64,000 nt of DNA from Hirundichthys speculiger. Its lineage: Eukaryota > Chordata > Actinopteri > Beloniformes > Exocoetidae. Below, piece by piece: positions 13,676 to 25,169 of this stretch. Made by a program: the position numbers and the translations under genes. The DNA is taken from assembly GCA_018398805.1 (NCBI GenBank), contig JAGFBZ010002028.1, positions 992,501 to 1,056,500 on the forward strand. Direction: 5' to 3'. Every line of letters starts with the position of its first letter. Within the stretch, counting starts at the first letter, position 1. A model generated the notes under the pieces. The model was not told the origin of the DNA. It did not search any database and worked only from the letters and a program-made list of their open reading frames with translations.

Positions 13676-13772
13676 ATGTATCCATTCATTTTCGCCCCAT
13701 TCAGGGTTATCCAGCTGTCATCAGGTGAGAGGACACCCTTAGCAGGTCACCAGACCATCACGGGGCCATCGA
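13676..13772 (-). repeat. interspersed repeat fragment (LINE/SINE 3'-end type)
   Basis: Reads TATCCATTCATTTTC, then CAGGGTTATCCAGCTGTCA and AGGTCACCAGACCATCAC, the inverted form of the very common fish repeat ending in GGATGGATGG. A second fragment of the family lies at 44664-44757. The copy at 40041 covers another part of what I believe is the same family. Confidence 0.5.
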
Positions 13773-16145
13773 AGAAAGAATCGAGGCAAAATATTCTCAT
13801 ACTCACACCTTCAGACAACTTTGAATCACTAAGCAGCCAAGTATATTTGTTTTGCAACTGTAGGAAGAAGCAGAACAAGCTGCTGGCTTTGTATCAGGGA
13901 AGATAGAGAGGAATTTCTTTGTAAGGTCCTGGTTTTCAGGCAGTGCACGTTCCTACAGGAATTAGACCAATCAGAAGGCTTACGAAGACACTTTAAATGA
14001 GCTAACTCCAACTGAGCTCCGGCTGTGGCAGAATCCTGTTTTTCGAAGATGTCTCTCCTTATAATTATTGGTTTTTGTCGGTCTAAAATAATTACAGCCT
14101 TTTGGAGCAAGGCTGGGTGCAGAGCTACTGGGGGTATCAAAGATTAAAATAAAACGGCTGGAAATTAGCATATGGCAACTTGAATGAACATTTGGCGCAT
14201 TATAGGATTTTTTGGCACGATAATTAAAGCATTTCAGAACACACAAAAAAAAAAAAATACATTAAGGCCTAAATGAGAGGGAGATGCTTTCATAAATTAC
14301 GGCAATTATTTGATTCAGTATAATCCACGGTTTTTAACTCTTCTGCTCTCAGAATGGTTTTCTTTCGTAGCCTCAACTGTAAAATGGCTAGTTGTGTCGG
14401 CATTTTAGATGAAGTCCCAAGATGCACCGGTTCATTCATAATGAGCTGAAAGCTTGTTATGGAGCCCAAACGGTCCTGTTTGGTCTGTACGTCTCAGAGC
14501 CACAGGGAGCACGTCCCCCCTCTTTATCCTCTTTTCTCAAGACCTTCAGCCTGAGCCTGATACTGGCTTTTTCTTAAAAAAGAAAAAAAAAGCAGCCATT
14601 GTTTCACATTAAGCCTCTCTCTATATTACAGCTGTGCATGACTGATTGTTTTAGGCAGGAGGATAGAGGAGGAAACAATGAACCACCAGTTTAGACCTAT
14701 TGATCTACACCCTCTGCCTGTGTCCGTCCCAGCTGGTACCGCAGGAAAACGGGGAAACCGGGGGGGGGGCATCATCACACACCCACCGACAACAGATTTA
14801 AATTCAGCACTTTAAAATAGCGCGTGAGAACGCTCTGATTCATTGAGCCATTGCATGAAACGTTAACAGCTCACTTCCACCTTAGCCTCAACTTCACCCG
14901 GCTGAATATCACATAGTGGATTGCACATATATATATATATATATATAAAAGCAATACAAAGGTGATAGATTACCATTCCCACTCAATCTTGTTGTTTGCC
15001 ATCGCAGTTCATCTAAACACTTTTATTTCCTAATAAAGATGAAAAAAAGGGAAAAAAGGGATGCTTCCTCTGTCTAAAAAACATGGTGATGGATAGTCTG
15101 CTCTCTTTCTAAGGCTGTTACCTCTGACAGATTAAGAAATTCATTCTGTTTAGCACAGGAGAGCAGGAAAAGGATCTTTGGCTTAATATTAAAACAATTT
15201 ATCAAACCCGTACATGTGAGTGATAGTTTAAAATCCTCTTCAAAATCAAATAGGCCAACAAAAATGACAGAAAGTCGAGCTTTTTGTGCTGTGAATGTGG
15301 GGGAAAATGTCCAATGAGGGACCGTCCAAAGCCTCCACGTTGTCACCTGTCGGATTAAAGGAGCGGGTGGCAGGTGGAAACAAAAGCAAATGACATTTAG
15401 TTTGCTTATCTTGTTTCTCCAAACAATATCTGGCTCTTGGTGTCGAGCTGCAAAATGTTACAGTGCAATGCGACTCAGCCTTTTCACAAGTGCCACACGG
15501 GAGTGCCTTCCAGTTAAATTTGTCACACATAAATGCCACCGCCGTGTATGCGCCTGAGTCACGACTGTGCCGGTCTATTTGTCTCCGGGAGTTCAAATTA
15601 AACACCAAACGTCTACAGCCGTGCGAGCAGCTCTGAGAGGTTGTAATAAGTGGCGCTTTTAGCTAGAAGGCCGCGACAAAGTTCACAAGTTGACGATGTT
15701 TATCATCCTGCTATTACAAATACTACAACTCTTACTTTTACCAAAATTACAGCTGCAGTTCCCACATAATGACGGAGGCTGGGGTTGAACTGACATAGTC
15801 TAGACCTCGTTAAAAAAAACAATTCTTTCTGAAAACTGATGTACTACAGAAGTATGAAGGATGCTGTTTTGAACCACTATTATTTAAATGACACTGGTTC
15901 TGGATGAGTTTGATCAGACTTTGGTGGCAGGAAATGCCCTAAAATGTTCTAAATATTGTCATTTTTCTGTGTTAATATGACAGCTGTGATGGCTGATAAA
16001 TTTGCGTTTCAGGTTATTCATATTAAACATATACCAGACACCACAACAATATTAATGGTATCTAGTTTTACAAATATAATGCAATTAAGATACAAAGCCT
16101 CATTGTAGTGATAAATGTGGCAGTTTACATACAAAAGGAACTATG
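13773..16145. other. non-coding, nothing recognised
   Basis: Includes an AT dinucleotide tract at about 14927-14946 and a short G-tract near 14760. Minus-strand open frames of 88-120 codons (13829-14246, 15074-15608) overlap each other in different frames and have no recognised domain. Confidence 0.5.
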
Positions 16146-16153
16146 AACTAACT

Positions 16154-16435
16154 AGGGCTTGACGCTAACTTTTTTTGCTCACCAGCCACTGTGGCTAGTG
16201 TTTTTCCTCAGTAATTAGCCATTTAGTCTTTATGCTAGCCACAGTTTTGCTGTCAGTTTTTTTCTTCTTCACAATATTCTTGCATTTACATTTTAAATAC
16301 AAACAATTGGTACAACTATTGTGATGTGTCATATCAAAGAATAAGTTACCAGCCAAAGTTGCAGAAATTGTTACTAGCCACAGCCAAATTTTTACCAGCA
16401 TTTGGCCGGTTGGCCGGTGTCAGTGTTAAGCCCTG
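16154..16435. mobile_element. 282-bp hAT-like MITE
   Basis: Ends AGGGCTTGACGCTAAC and, inverted, CAGGGCTTAACACTGAC; flanked by a perfect 8-bp duplication AACTAACT (16146-16153 and 16436-16443). The first C of the left terminus seems lost. The interior holds several copies of GCTAGCCAC-like words in both orientations. Confidence 0.82.
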
Positions 16436-16469
16436 AACTAACTATGAGCATTTATCATCAGCGTTCCAG

Positions 16470-16930
16470 TAAAGGCTGATTTATACTTCTGCATATACTT
16501 CTGAGTCACGGCCAACCTTCACTGTAGGTGTGAACCCTCTGTTAGCTACCCTGGACCCTGACATGGACCCTGACGTGGACTTCAAATGTAACGGCACGTT
16601 GCATCGATGTGGACCGTGGTTGGTCCGCTTGGTAGACTTGTTCTTCTTCATCTTCATATTTCCCGCTGCAACCTCTTCTTCATTGTTTTAAACTGTCGGG
16701 TGGGACGACAGTCTGCTGAAATGTCCTCGCTCAACATTCACCAGCGTTGACTCACGTAAGTGTGGACCAATCACAGGTGTTTACAGTCTGTGTCGACCCA
16801 ACACGTAGTTACATTTCTGGGGTGATGCAAATAGTTTTGGCTACAGCAGAGGCTTCCCAGCTTCAGCGTACCTACACTGCAGCTGTGGCTTAGATTTAAC
16901 CTTGAAGCATAAACTGCTGAGAAAGCAGTC
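16470..16930. mobile_element. degenerate terminal-inverted-repeat element (class unsure)
   Basis: Left end GGCTGATTTATACTTCTGC and right end GAAGCATAAACTGCTG are degenerate inverted copies. The interior is CpG-richer, with repeated GTGGACC-like words. It resembles the common fish MITE with ends GGCTGATTTATACTTC. No clear target duplication, so the superfamily is left open. Confidence 0.4.
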
Positions 16931-18969
16931 AGTATTGGCTACTGTCAATATGTAGTGTTTCATTAAAACGTTTAAAACAGCTACACCGTCTAAGCTTACA
17001 GTGAATGACGTTTTTTGGCAGACCAGTCTAATATTACACGTTGAAAAGTCACTTCAGCCCAAGAATGAAGTATATCTGGGTGTTCAAAGGTCGATGTGAG
17101 TTGTCCCATTGTTGCGAAAGCTATCAGGAGAGCATCAAGGGAATTTCATCAATTCTGTTACACATAAGACAAGGAATGGAGGCGAATTGATTTAAAATGA
17201 ATGACATAGTAGCTTCTAATACCATAAAATAATTAAGTCATCACAAAAACCACATTTCTGGCCGTGAACCCAAAGCCAGAACTATTAAGTGGGAGCAGAG
17301 GGGGAGATGGATGAGAGACGTGTGTAAACTGAGTGGTGAGTGGAGGTCGACAACGGCGAGGCAGCAATTCTAACTAAATAAATAACTCACGATCAAAGTG
17401 GCAGACCCACCAAAAAGCCTTCCCGCCGCATGGCTCAAAAATATGCGGAGCAGCTGCGAATCATAAAGAGGACGACCGGTGGAGAAGAGCGAGAATTACG
17501 AGCAGCGCAGCAGATTAGCTCAGTTCTACATGTCAACATGCACTCACGGAGGCGTCGTGGGACACGTACAGTACAGGACTGGGTGGACTCCAGATTTGCT
17601 AAACACTGAATTTCTGCCAGCTCAGTCCTCGGTCCACCCACGGGGAGTGTGCAGGACCAGAGCTGTGCTCAGGCATTACGCTTTAGTAGGATTCCTTTCT
17701 CATTACACTATCTGGGTCAGGTCAAGCACCGCGAAAATACGGACTCAGCTAAACGCTTCATTATAGATGTCATGTACCGTGTAAGGTCAGCTTACTCTTA
17801 GGGTGACATAAAGTCAACAGTAAGGTGTTGCAGCTTGTAAATATTTATAGATGAACAGCTGGACATGGTAATTTGTGACCTGCTCTGCCTCCGAGGACAG
17901 AAACTCTGAATGTGCAGGAAAACACACCTCTTACTACAGTCTGTAGTAAACTATGGGATTACTTGTTAAAGTCTTGAAGTTCAATTTGTGAAATTCTTTT
18001 ATCGTACTTAAATTGTAACCCTCTACTTAAATTGTCTGCATTTCATACAATTTTGTACAGTGAGAGACAAACTGAATGTTAGATTGGAGTCAAAAACGTG
18101 AAAGTTGGTGAGCAATCTTACTAAGAACTATAAGACAATCATAAATAAGTGTATCTTATAAAAATGTTTATTTTTAGTCTACGGTGCACATTTGGCACAT
18201 TGACTTCTGAGCTGTAAATAAAGACCTAACTTGTTGTACAGCAACAACCAGCTCTGGGTTGGCCTGGAGGAGTCCTGGGAAGTTGTTTGTCTTCGACTAC
18301 TGGCTTTACGTTAACTTAAACATGCCTCTTCAGCTCAAACATGCAATTATGCGTTGTACACCCTGTAGCTGAGTTGGCCCGAGGCCGTCGAGCTTTCACA
18401 CCTGAAACAAACTGCATCAGAAATCACCGGTAGCGCTGATCAAAGTGAACCGCACTCATGACCTTTCGGCTGACCTAAATAGTGCCAGCGTGAAAACAAC
18501 CTTAATAACAAACAGAAACAAACGGCTAACTGCCATGCTAGCTACAGTTTGGCTGAAACCAAGGACTAAGTTTCAATCAAACGCTGGAGACCCCCCCCTT
18601 CCTTAGTCAGTTAGGCGAGCCTCAGCTAGTTGGCCCAACCCTCATTTCAACTTCAGCACCACTTTTTTTTATTTGTTAGACATCATAAATGGAAATGGGG
18701 ACAGATTTGATCAGAGTGAATGTTAAGTAGCAACTTGTTAGCATCATAGCTTGGCTTTGACAAGCCAAAACAGTTGCTGCGCTTGTTCATTTTGGGTTAA
18801 CAAGCATTGCATGGGGTCGGTTCCTACTAAAACGGTGTCAGCCAGAGCTCCGACAGATGGGCTTCAAAAGCAGCCTTCAGAACATCTATGGGTGATGTAA
18901 CAGAGGGCTTGTCCACTTCTGTTTATAAAGCCTGTAGTAATTTTAAAGCAATATTTCATATTTAATCCT
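16931..18969. other. non-coding, nothing recognised
   Basis: No gene or clear element boundaries. The overlapping frames at 17435-17766 on both strands have no recognised domain. Confidence 0.5.
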
Positions 18970-19165
18970 TCTGGACAACTGCCAAATCCAAACAGGTCAT
19001 AACTCTCTTCTTTTTAATCTTTGGACAGAGCTAAGCTAAGCTAAGCTAACTAGCTGCTGGCTGGTAGTTTTATTTGTACGCCAGAGACAAGAGTGTAGTT
19101 TTGTTGTGAGAGCAAAAAAAAAAAAAACAAGTGCTGCTCTTCAAAATGTCAAACTACTCCTTCAA
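18970..19165 (-). repeat. common fish interspersed repeat fragment
   Basis: On the minus strand it runs from GGAGTAGTTTGACATTTTG through TTAGCTTAGCTTAGC to GCTCTGTCCAAAG, the order found in a widely dispersed teleost repeat (consensus start GGAATAGTTCGACATTTTG). Fragmentary, without its other end. Confidence 0.5.
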
Positions 19166-20219
19166 TTTATCATGTAAAAAAAAAAAGAGAGAGAGAGACA
19201 AGCAATCCACTCTTAAAACTTTGCAAATGCGATTTGAATCCAATTTCAATACATATAGCATGGGGGAAGAAAGTCACATATAGAGCCATAAGGAGAACAT
19301 TTGGGCATCTTTCATCGCCAGCATTTATTTTTCACCTGACAAGCCTGTTTTCCTGCCACTGACAGCCCAATACATCTCAGTCCTCATGCATGTGATGAAG
19401 TCACCGGGTGATTTATAAGCTCGCTGTGTGAGGAAAACCAGTTTCCATGCTCAGCGGCCCCGGGGAATTCACCACGGCCTCCACGACGCTGTCTGCTTCG
19501 AGTGATACTGTAGCTTTATAAGCACACGAGACCATGCAGTCTGACTCACAAAGAGCTTTTTGTTACATTTTGCTGCTGCAAACCCTACTTTTCACTGAGA
19601 TGTCAAGACAGTCAAGGACTCATGTCCAATTTGTTTCTCTGAAAGGAAACGGTTGTCATATTGAAGAGCTGGAGACATTCCTGTTGACAGTGATGAGTAA
19701 ATACTGAGCTTCTCTAACCAATTTAAGTATTTTTAGTTATTTTCATCTGTAGATGCATGTACAAAGATCTAATTTCTTGTCTTGCTTTTTTTTTTTTTTT
19801 TTTTTTTAATAAATACTTGTGGTTAAAATTCCTTGACCAAGCTGAAATTCCTATCACTATTATAGATAGATTCTTTGAAGTCAGTTTATATATATTGAAT
19901 ACCATGCATTATACTGAACAAACAAGCTCAATCCATGGAGACCCCGCACCGTGACCCACAGGACACGACAACTTTCAACATGCCATAGCCAGACACCCCC
20001 ACGGACCCCAAGTCCATACCCCTACAGCTCTGTTTTTGGCAGCAAGAAGGGGACCTCACAAAGCTCGCCAGGCGATTTTAGTGGTGTGACTGGATGGTGT
20101 ATTTTAATGTCAAACCAGCCTGCCAAAGTTGTGTCAGGGCAAACTAAATCAAATAATTATATTTCCATGATATGTCTTTGATTTCTGAAGCAGAATTCGT
20201 TTCAAATGGAAAAAAATGG

Positions 20220-21190
20220 TATCCATCATTATTTATTCCATATTCAGCTGAATATTTTACATAATGAACATGGAAAAAAAATGGTACCTTTAAGATTATA
20301 TGTTTGCACAACCTTTATGAGCGATCACTTCTCTCGACGAGACTTTTCCATCTGCCAGGAGGTATTTTGGTTCACTTTTCCTCTATGAGCCCGTCTAGCT
20401 CTCTCAGGTTTAGAGGATGCCTTCTCCAGGATGCTTTTTTTTTCAGATCATTCCAGATGTTCAGTAGTGATGCGTTCAGGGCAAAGAAAAGTCCAATGTT
20501 CATAATGGTCAGTCTTGGTTGACTTTAGTTGTGTGTGATCATTATCCTGTTGAAAGCTCCGTCACCACTTGACTGTGTTCTGGACAGATTCGAGGTCCCC
20601 GTGCCAAATGCAGCAACGCAGCCCCAAAACACAATCAAATTTTCTCTTTTTGAATGCAGATATGGTGTTTTTTTCTTTGAAAGCTTAATTTTTACGTAAA
20701 TTTGCCAAAAAGCTCAATTTTTCATATCAGTCTAAAGTACATCCTCCTTGAAACATTTTGGCTTGTCTAAACAGTTTAGACAATAAGAGTTTTGTCTTTT
20801 TTATTGTTTAGAAAATTGGAAGTTTTACTTTTTTAAGGTTTTCTTTAATAGTAAAGTCCTCCTGGGACTTCAAGGTGGCCTGATGTTGTTCAAAAGCCAG
20901 CAGATAGTGCAACAAAATAGTAATATAATTTGACTCTGGATATTTTCCTTGGCTCTTTGTCGACCATCCATACAATCCCTCAGATCAACCTGGGTTTGTG
21001 TTTTCTCTTGCAGCCACATCCTGGGAGGTTGGATATTGTCCCATGGATTTTATACTTCTTAATACTTGCAACTGTTGTCACGGGAACATGAAGCTGGTCG
21101 GAGATGGTCTTATAGCCTTCACTTTTAACATGCTTATCCCTCATTTTATTTAACTTCTGAGACAACTCGGTCTCGGCTTACTCTGATCAG
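20220..21190 (-). mobile_element. Tc1-like transposase relic
   Basis: Minus strand: 21165-20985 gives a paired-type helix-turn-helix region (RDKHVKSEGYKTISDQL, then ISNLPGCG) like the start of Tc1 transposases. Near 20555-20538 the second catalytic motif FQQDND is present, followed by a decayed C-terminal part. Stops and frameshifts separate the pieces and the middle is largely lost. It lies beyond the likely end of rnd3. Confidence 0.75.
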
Positions 21191-21246
21191 TGTTACCAAA
21201 CTAAACAGTATCAGGTTGCCTTCCTTTAAGAGGGCTGGGGGGGGGG

Positions 21247-21248
<2 letters not shown>

Positions 21249-21309
<61 letters not shown>
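21249..21309. repeat. TA dinucleotide tract followed by poly-T
   Basis: About 16 TA units then about 29 T. It could be the tail of a minus-strand retroposed copy or plain microsatellite growth. Confidence 0.85.
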
Positions 21310-21310
<1 letters not shown>

Positions 21311-22069
21311 AAGACATGTGATACTAAAACAATGATTTCCCAACCTTCTTAGGGTGTCCAGCGCTCCTTTAGTATAACATAGTAAAAGAAATCCTCACTC
21401 TTCATACTTTTTCTGGTTTACTTCATCACGGGGAGGGGAGGGGGTTGTGATGAAAAGAAACCCCCCCCCAAAAAAAATCCCTTTGAAGGTACAACTACTT
21501 TATCTTCCTTTCCTTTCCGGATATACAGCAAATTAAATGCTGCCTCTCAAAAGTGACAAGTCGGTTTGCTTAAAACAGATGTGCATTTCCTAATTAAATG
21601 AGGAAAAAAAGGAGAGAAAAACCTACAATAGTGTAAGCTGTGTTGTTATCGCAGGCTGCCAACGCCCAAGTCTGCCTTAGCATTTATATAAACCCCAGCT
21701 AGCATGACTGGGAGAAAGTAATCAAGTGTCACTTTGAGTGTTGCTGCAGTAAGAAATTGCAGCACAGAATTCTCTCCTTTCCTCTCACAAAAGGATGATC
21801 CATGGTTTTTTTTTTTCCCCTCAACATTTAGAGAATTCAACCACCTCTCATCACCACTGCCACTTAAATACTTCCAGGTCATTTCACTCATTTTTCTGGG
21901 CAAAGAAGACTATTTGACTGGACTTCTATTCTGCAAGGATGCCGTTTTTCATGACCCGACATGAGCATTACAAGTGAGTTTTCTATTGAAGTCATTTTGA
22001 ACTTCGTCCACACCTCGTTGATTTTCAGACAACCGAGCAGGAGAGAAAAGAAAAAAAAGAAACCAAGCC

Positions 22070-24920
22070 ACCTCATTTCCATTTGCTTTTATTCTAAAGG
22101 GAAAATATATAATTCAATAAATATTTTGGGAACACCATTGGCAAAGACATTTTGAAGATGACAACATTCAAAAAGACATTAGTGTACACACAAAAGGACC
22201 AAAAGATTAGAAGATTTAGAGGAGTTGGGGCACCGTGTTGCCAAATGTGACACCTCTGACATGTGAACGAGCTAACTGGTAAGCTGAGCGTTACATTAAA
22301 AGTGCATCATTGCCTTTGATATCCGAACAGCTTAATTGCACCACTGTTGGAAGCAAATCCAAAAATAAACACTGATTTTTTTGGGGGGACTTTTTATAAA
22401 AAGGCTCTTTTTTTTTTTTTTTCTTTTTTAAATCAACACTCATTTCATGTTAACGTAATGACACAAAGTCAGGCCAGACCGTGTTTTAAGCCCCAGAACT
22501 TCAACACTGAAATAACCCAACACACTTTTTTTTTTAACCCATGTACAGAAAAAAAAAATAAAATAAAAATACAATCATCCTTTTTCAGTCCAGGGCTAGT
22601 CAAGGCAGAAAGTAGCACAGCGACGTTCAACTGCGCGTATGAATCAAGCGGTGACGTGAGAGCTGACTACGAACAACTGCAGCTGGTTGGCAGACTGCCA
22701 ACACCCTAGTCAATTTGGCTTTTAGACACAAAAGCTACTACCCTAACACTACATTTACAGTGATACCCCTGCCAAATGTGCACTTTCTCCTTCACGAAAG
22801 AGCTGCTGAAAGCGCCTCCAAGCTAGCCTCAGCTAACAAGCTAGTTAGCTCTGTGGCTAACAAGCTACCGTTATCTCTGGGTCAGAAAACTCCACATTGT
22901 TTCCATTTTGAAGTCGGAGGGCAGTTTATACTCAGGTAAAGTTAACTTGGGCAGCATAATGGTTGCTCCGTACAGGACTCTGTCTTCAGTGCTACGCTAA
23001 CCGCTCCCTGTTGCTCAACTCTGAATTTCCTCCTCGAGCCAGATCCACAAAGTGCAGCAACTCCATTTGAATGACCTGATTTTTTGAGATCCTACCGCAT
23101 TAAATCCTGGTGCGACCGCATCTTAATGAGGATTTTCACCCAACAGCAAAGTCAGTGTTTTTTTTTTTTGTTTTTTTTTCTTGGATGGAAATGCAAAGCC
23201 AGGACTACGAAGGTAATTCACAGCCAACAGCCAAAACTTGTGTTCAGGATGTCCCAATTTCACACACATTTCCACTTCCTGAGAAGTGGAAACTTAAGCT
23301 CTTTAGCTCATTTGCAAAATTCCTTTGCTGAACATGTGAAATTAAAGAACCCGACCGACATGACTTGGAGGCTCGTATTAATGTTGGCTATGTGGATGTG
23401 AAAAGTCGAAGAGTTGAGATGTTTATGTTTATATCAAGAGAAAATGCTACCACTTATGTGTGAGAATTGCTGTGTAATGGTGATGTAGGTTGGTTAGAAA
23501 GTGAGAAGAGGTCTAAATAAAACTGAAGACAGTACTGTAAAATGTACACCAAGATGAAGACCAGAGAGATGGCCAGGTGAGTGGCGAGGGACAAAGTCTA
23601 CAATTGTCGCGCAACTGTGCTAACATCTTCCACCATCAACTGTAGCGAGCAGAGGTTTCAAGCTTGTTACTTCAAAGACTCATGGAACTAATAAATTCAA
23701 GCCCAAATTGTCCATTTCTAATGCAACTGCAGGAATGCTTGTCAAAAGACCACACAGTTAAAAATGGAGTGGGACATAATAGCTGTGACAAGACAATTGT
23801 GAGCACTTTCCCCTTTCCAGCCAACGACAGTATCTAACGGATTGAGAAAATGGCCATGAGTCTTTAGGAAGGCATCTTTTTCATCAGCTTATAAGTTATC
23901 TGTTGAGAGGCCAGATGAGACCAGCTCAGGATGCTCTGCATTTGTAAGGTAATGAGAGGCTGTGGAAATAATGGGTTTTTCCCCAAACAATGTTGCTGTG
24001 ATTTATCAGGATGCATTTCAGTTGAGAGGATATTAAAGGAGCATATTAAGGCCTGCAAGTCTCATTAGTCGAGGTTCTTGCAAAATCCTAGAAGCAGAAT
24101 ACAGTTTTGAGGCTTCTTTGCATTCATAAATCAGAACAGAAAACGGCTACTATAAACTTCAGACACAGTTGTAATGGTGATTGTTATTGGTGGCATTGTT
24201 CAGCCTCTCCGACACTCGGCTCCGATCTGAATGATGCTAAAATGAAACAATGACTCAGTTACACACTAATGAGCTCACATTTTACCAACAACGCATCAGA
24301 CGGGGGACTCAAATTCCTCTTCCATTCTCCTCTGCACACAGACTGACAATTACAGGAGCAGGGGTGACAGTGAATCAGTTCCAAGCCACAGTGATGAGTT
24401 GTTATATAAGCCCTCTGAGCAAAAAGTCTTTGATCCAGCACAAACAGCACCTTCTCTTTTTTTTTTTTCCTTAGGCAACAAACATCCATCGCTGGTTTTG
24501 GCTCTCATTCAACAAGGATCACATGTACCAAAACCCTTTACAAATACGTGTCTCATCATGACATCACTCATGCTTATTTCCTGTTAGAGAGGAAAGTCTT
24601 GACGGCATCCGCCTCGTCTTCCCAGAGGAAGCGCGCAGCTTCCCAGGGTAGGTACCCCGCCGACTGATAGCTTCCTTGTCCGGTGAGATTTTGGGTTGGA
24701 GGCGGGGGTTGAGGGGGGGGCACATCGAAGGGGACGCTACAATGCATTGAGTTTTCATTGGTGCAGAATATTCCAGTAACACATACATGAAGTGAAGCTT
24801 ATAAAACCCCTTTCCAGACAAATAAGGGGTCTTTTGCATGCAGGCTTTGCCCCACAGCTTCCTGCTTGCACTGTGCTCCGTCCTCATTTTCCTCAGTCTG
24901 ATCCCCCTTGGTCTGACCAG
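22070..24920 (-). other. rnd3: rnd3 3' UTR (predicted)
   Basis: From the stop codon downward, the first minus-strand AATAAA is at 22093-22088. It is followed by a G/T- then T-rich stretch near 22075-22045, the usual arrangement of a cleavage signal. This would make a long 3' UTR of about 2.8 kb. No other gene is seen in the interval. A nearer non-canonical signal cannot be excluded. Confidence 0.45.
22088..22093 (-). terminator. candidate polyadenylation signal of rnd3
   Basis: AATAAA on the minus strand, the first after the rnd3 stop codon, with a G/T-rich then T-rich element 15-45 bases further on. Confidence 0.45.
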
Positions 24921-25169
24921 TCACATGACTGAGCAACTCTTGGCTTTGTCCTTCCGGAGATCTGAGGCAACGGCCGCCAGGTCGGGCCTGCCGGGCATGT
25001 GTGAAATCCTCTTGTTGGCGCGCGTGGTCTTGCTGCGTTTCACATTTTTGCTGTTCTTGTTGATGCAGGCCAGCGTGGCTACGTGGAAAATGTCTCTGAC
25101 GCTGTTCTCCGACTGCTGGGCCGAGCACTCGATGTAGGGCGCCGAGATCTGCTTCGCCATGCTGGAGCC
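24921..25169 (-). CDS. rnd3: rnd3 coding exon 5 (residues 162-243, stop)
   Basis: Acceptor CCCCAG ends at 25170. Encodes ECSA, the last helix ([16 protein letters not shown]), a long basic tail and the farnesylation box CSVM followed by TGA. Ser239 next to the prenyl Cys corresponds to human Ser240, part of the known 14-3-3 docking site. The segment QISAPYIEC is one residue shorter than I recall for mammalian RND3. Confidence 0.97.
   Translation of the reverse strand, partial: GSSMAKQISAPYIECSAQQSENSVRDIFHVATLACINKNSKNVKRSKTTRANKRISHMPGRPDLAAVASDLRKDKAKSCSVM

Noticed and set aside
21328..21360. ATTTCCCAACCTTCTTAGGG as a hAT terminus
   Set aside because: Resembles the start of TTCCCAACCTTT-type elements but no inverse partner or 8-bp duplication was found.
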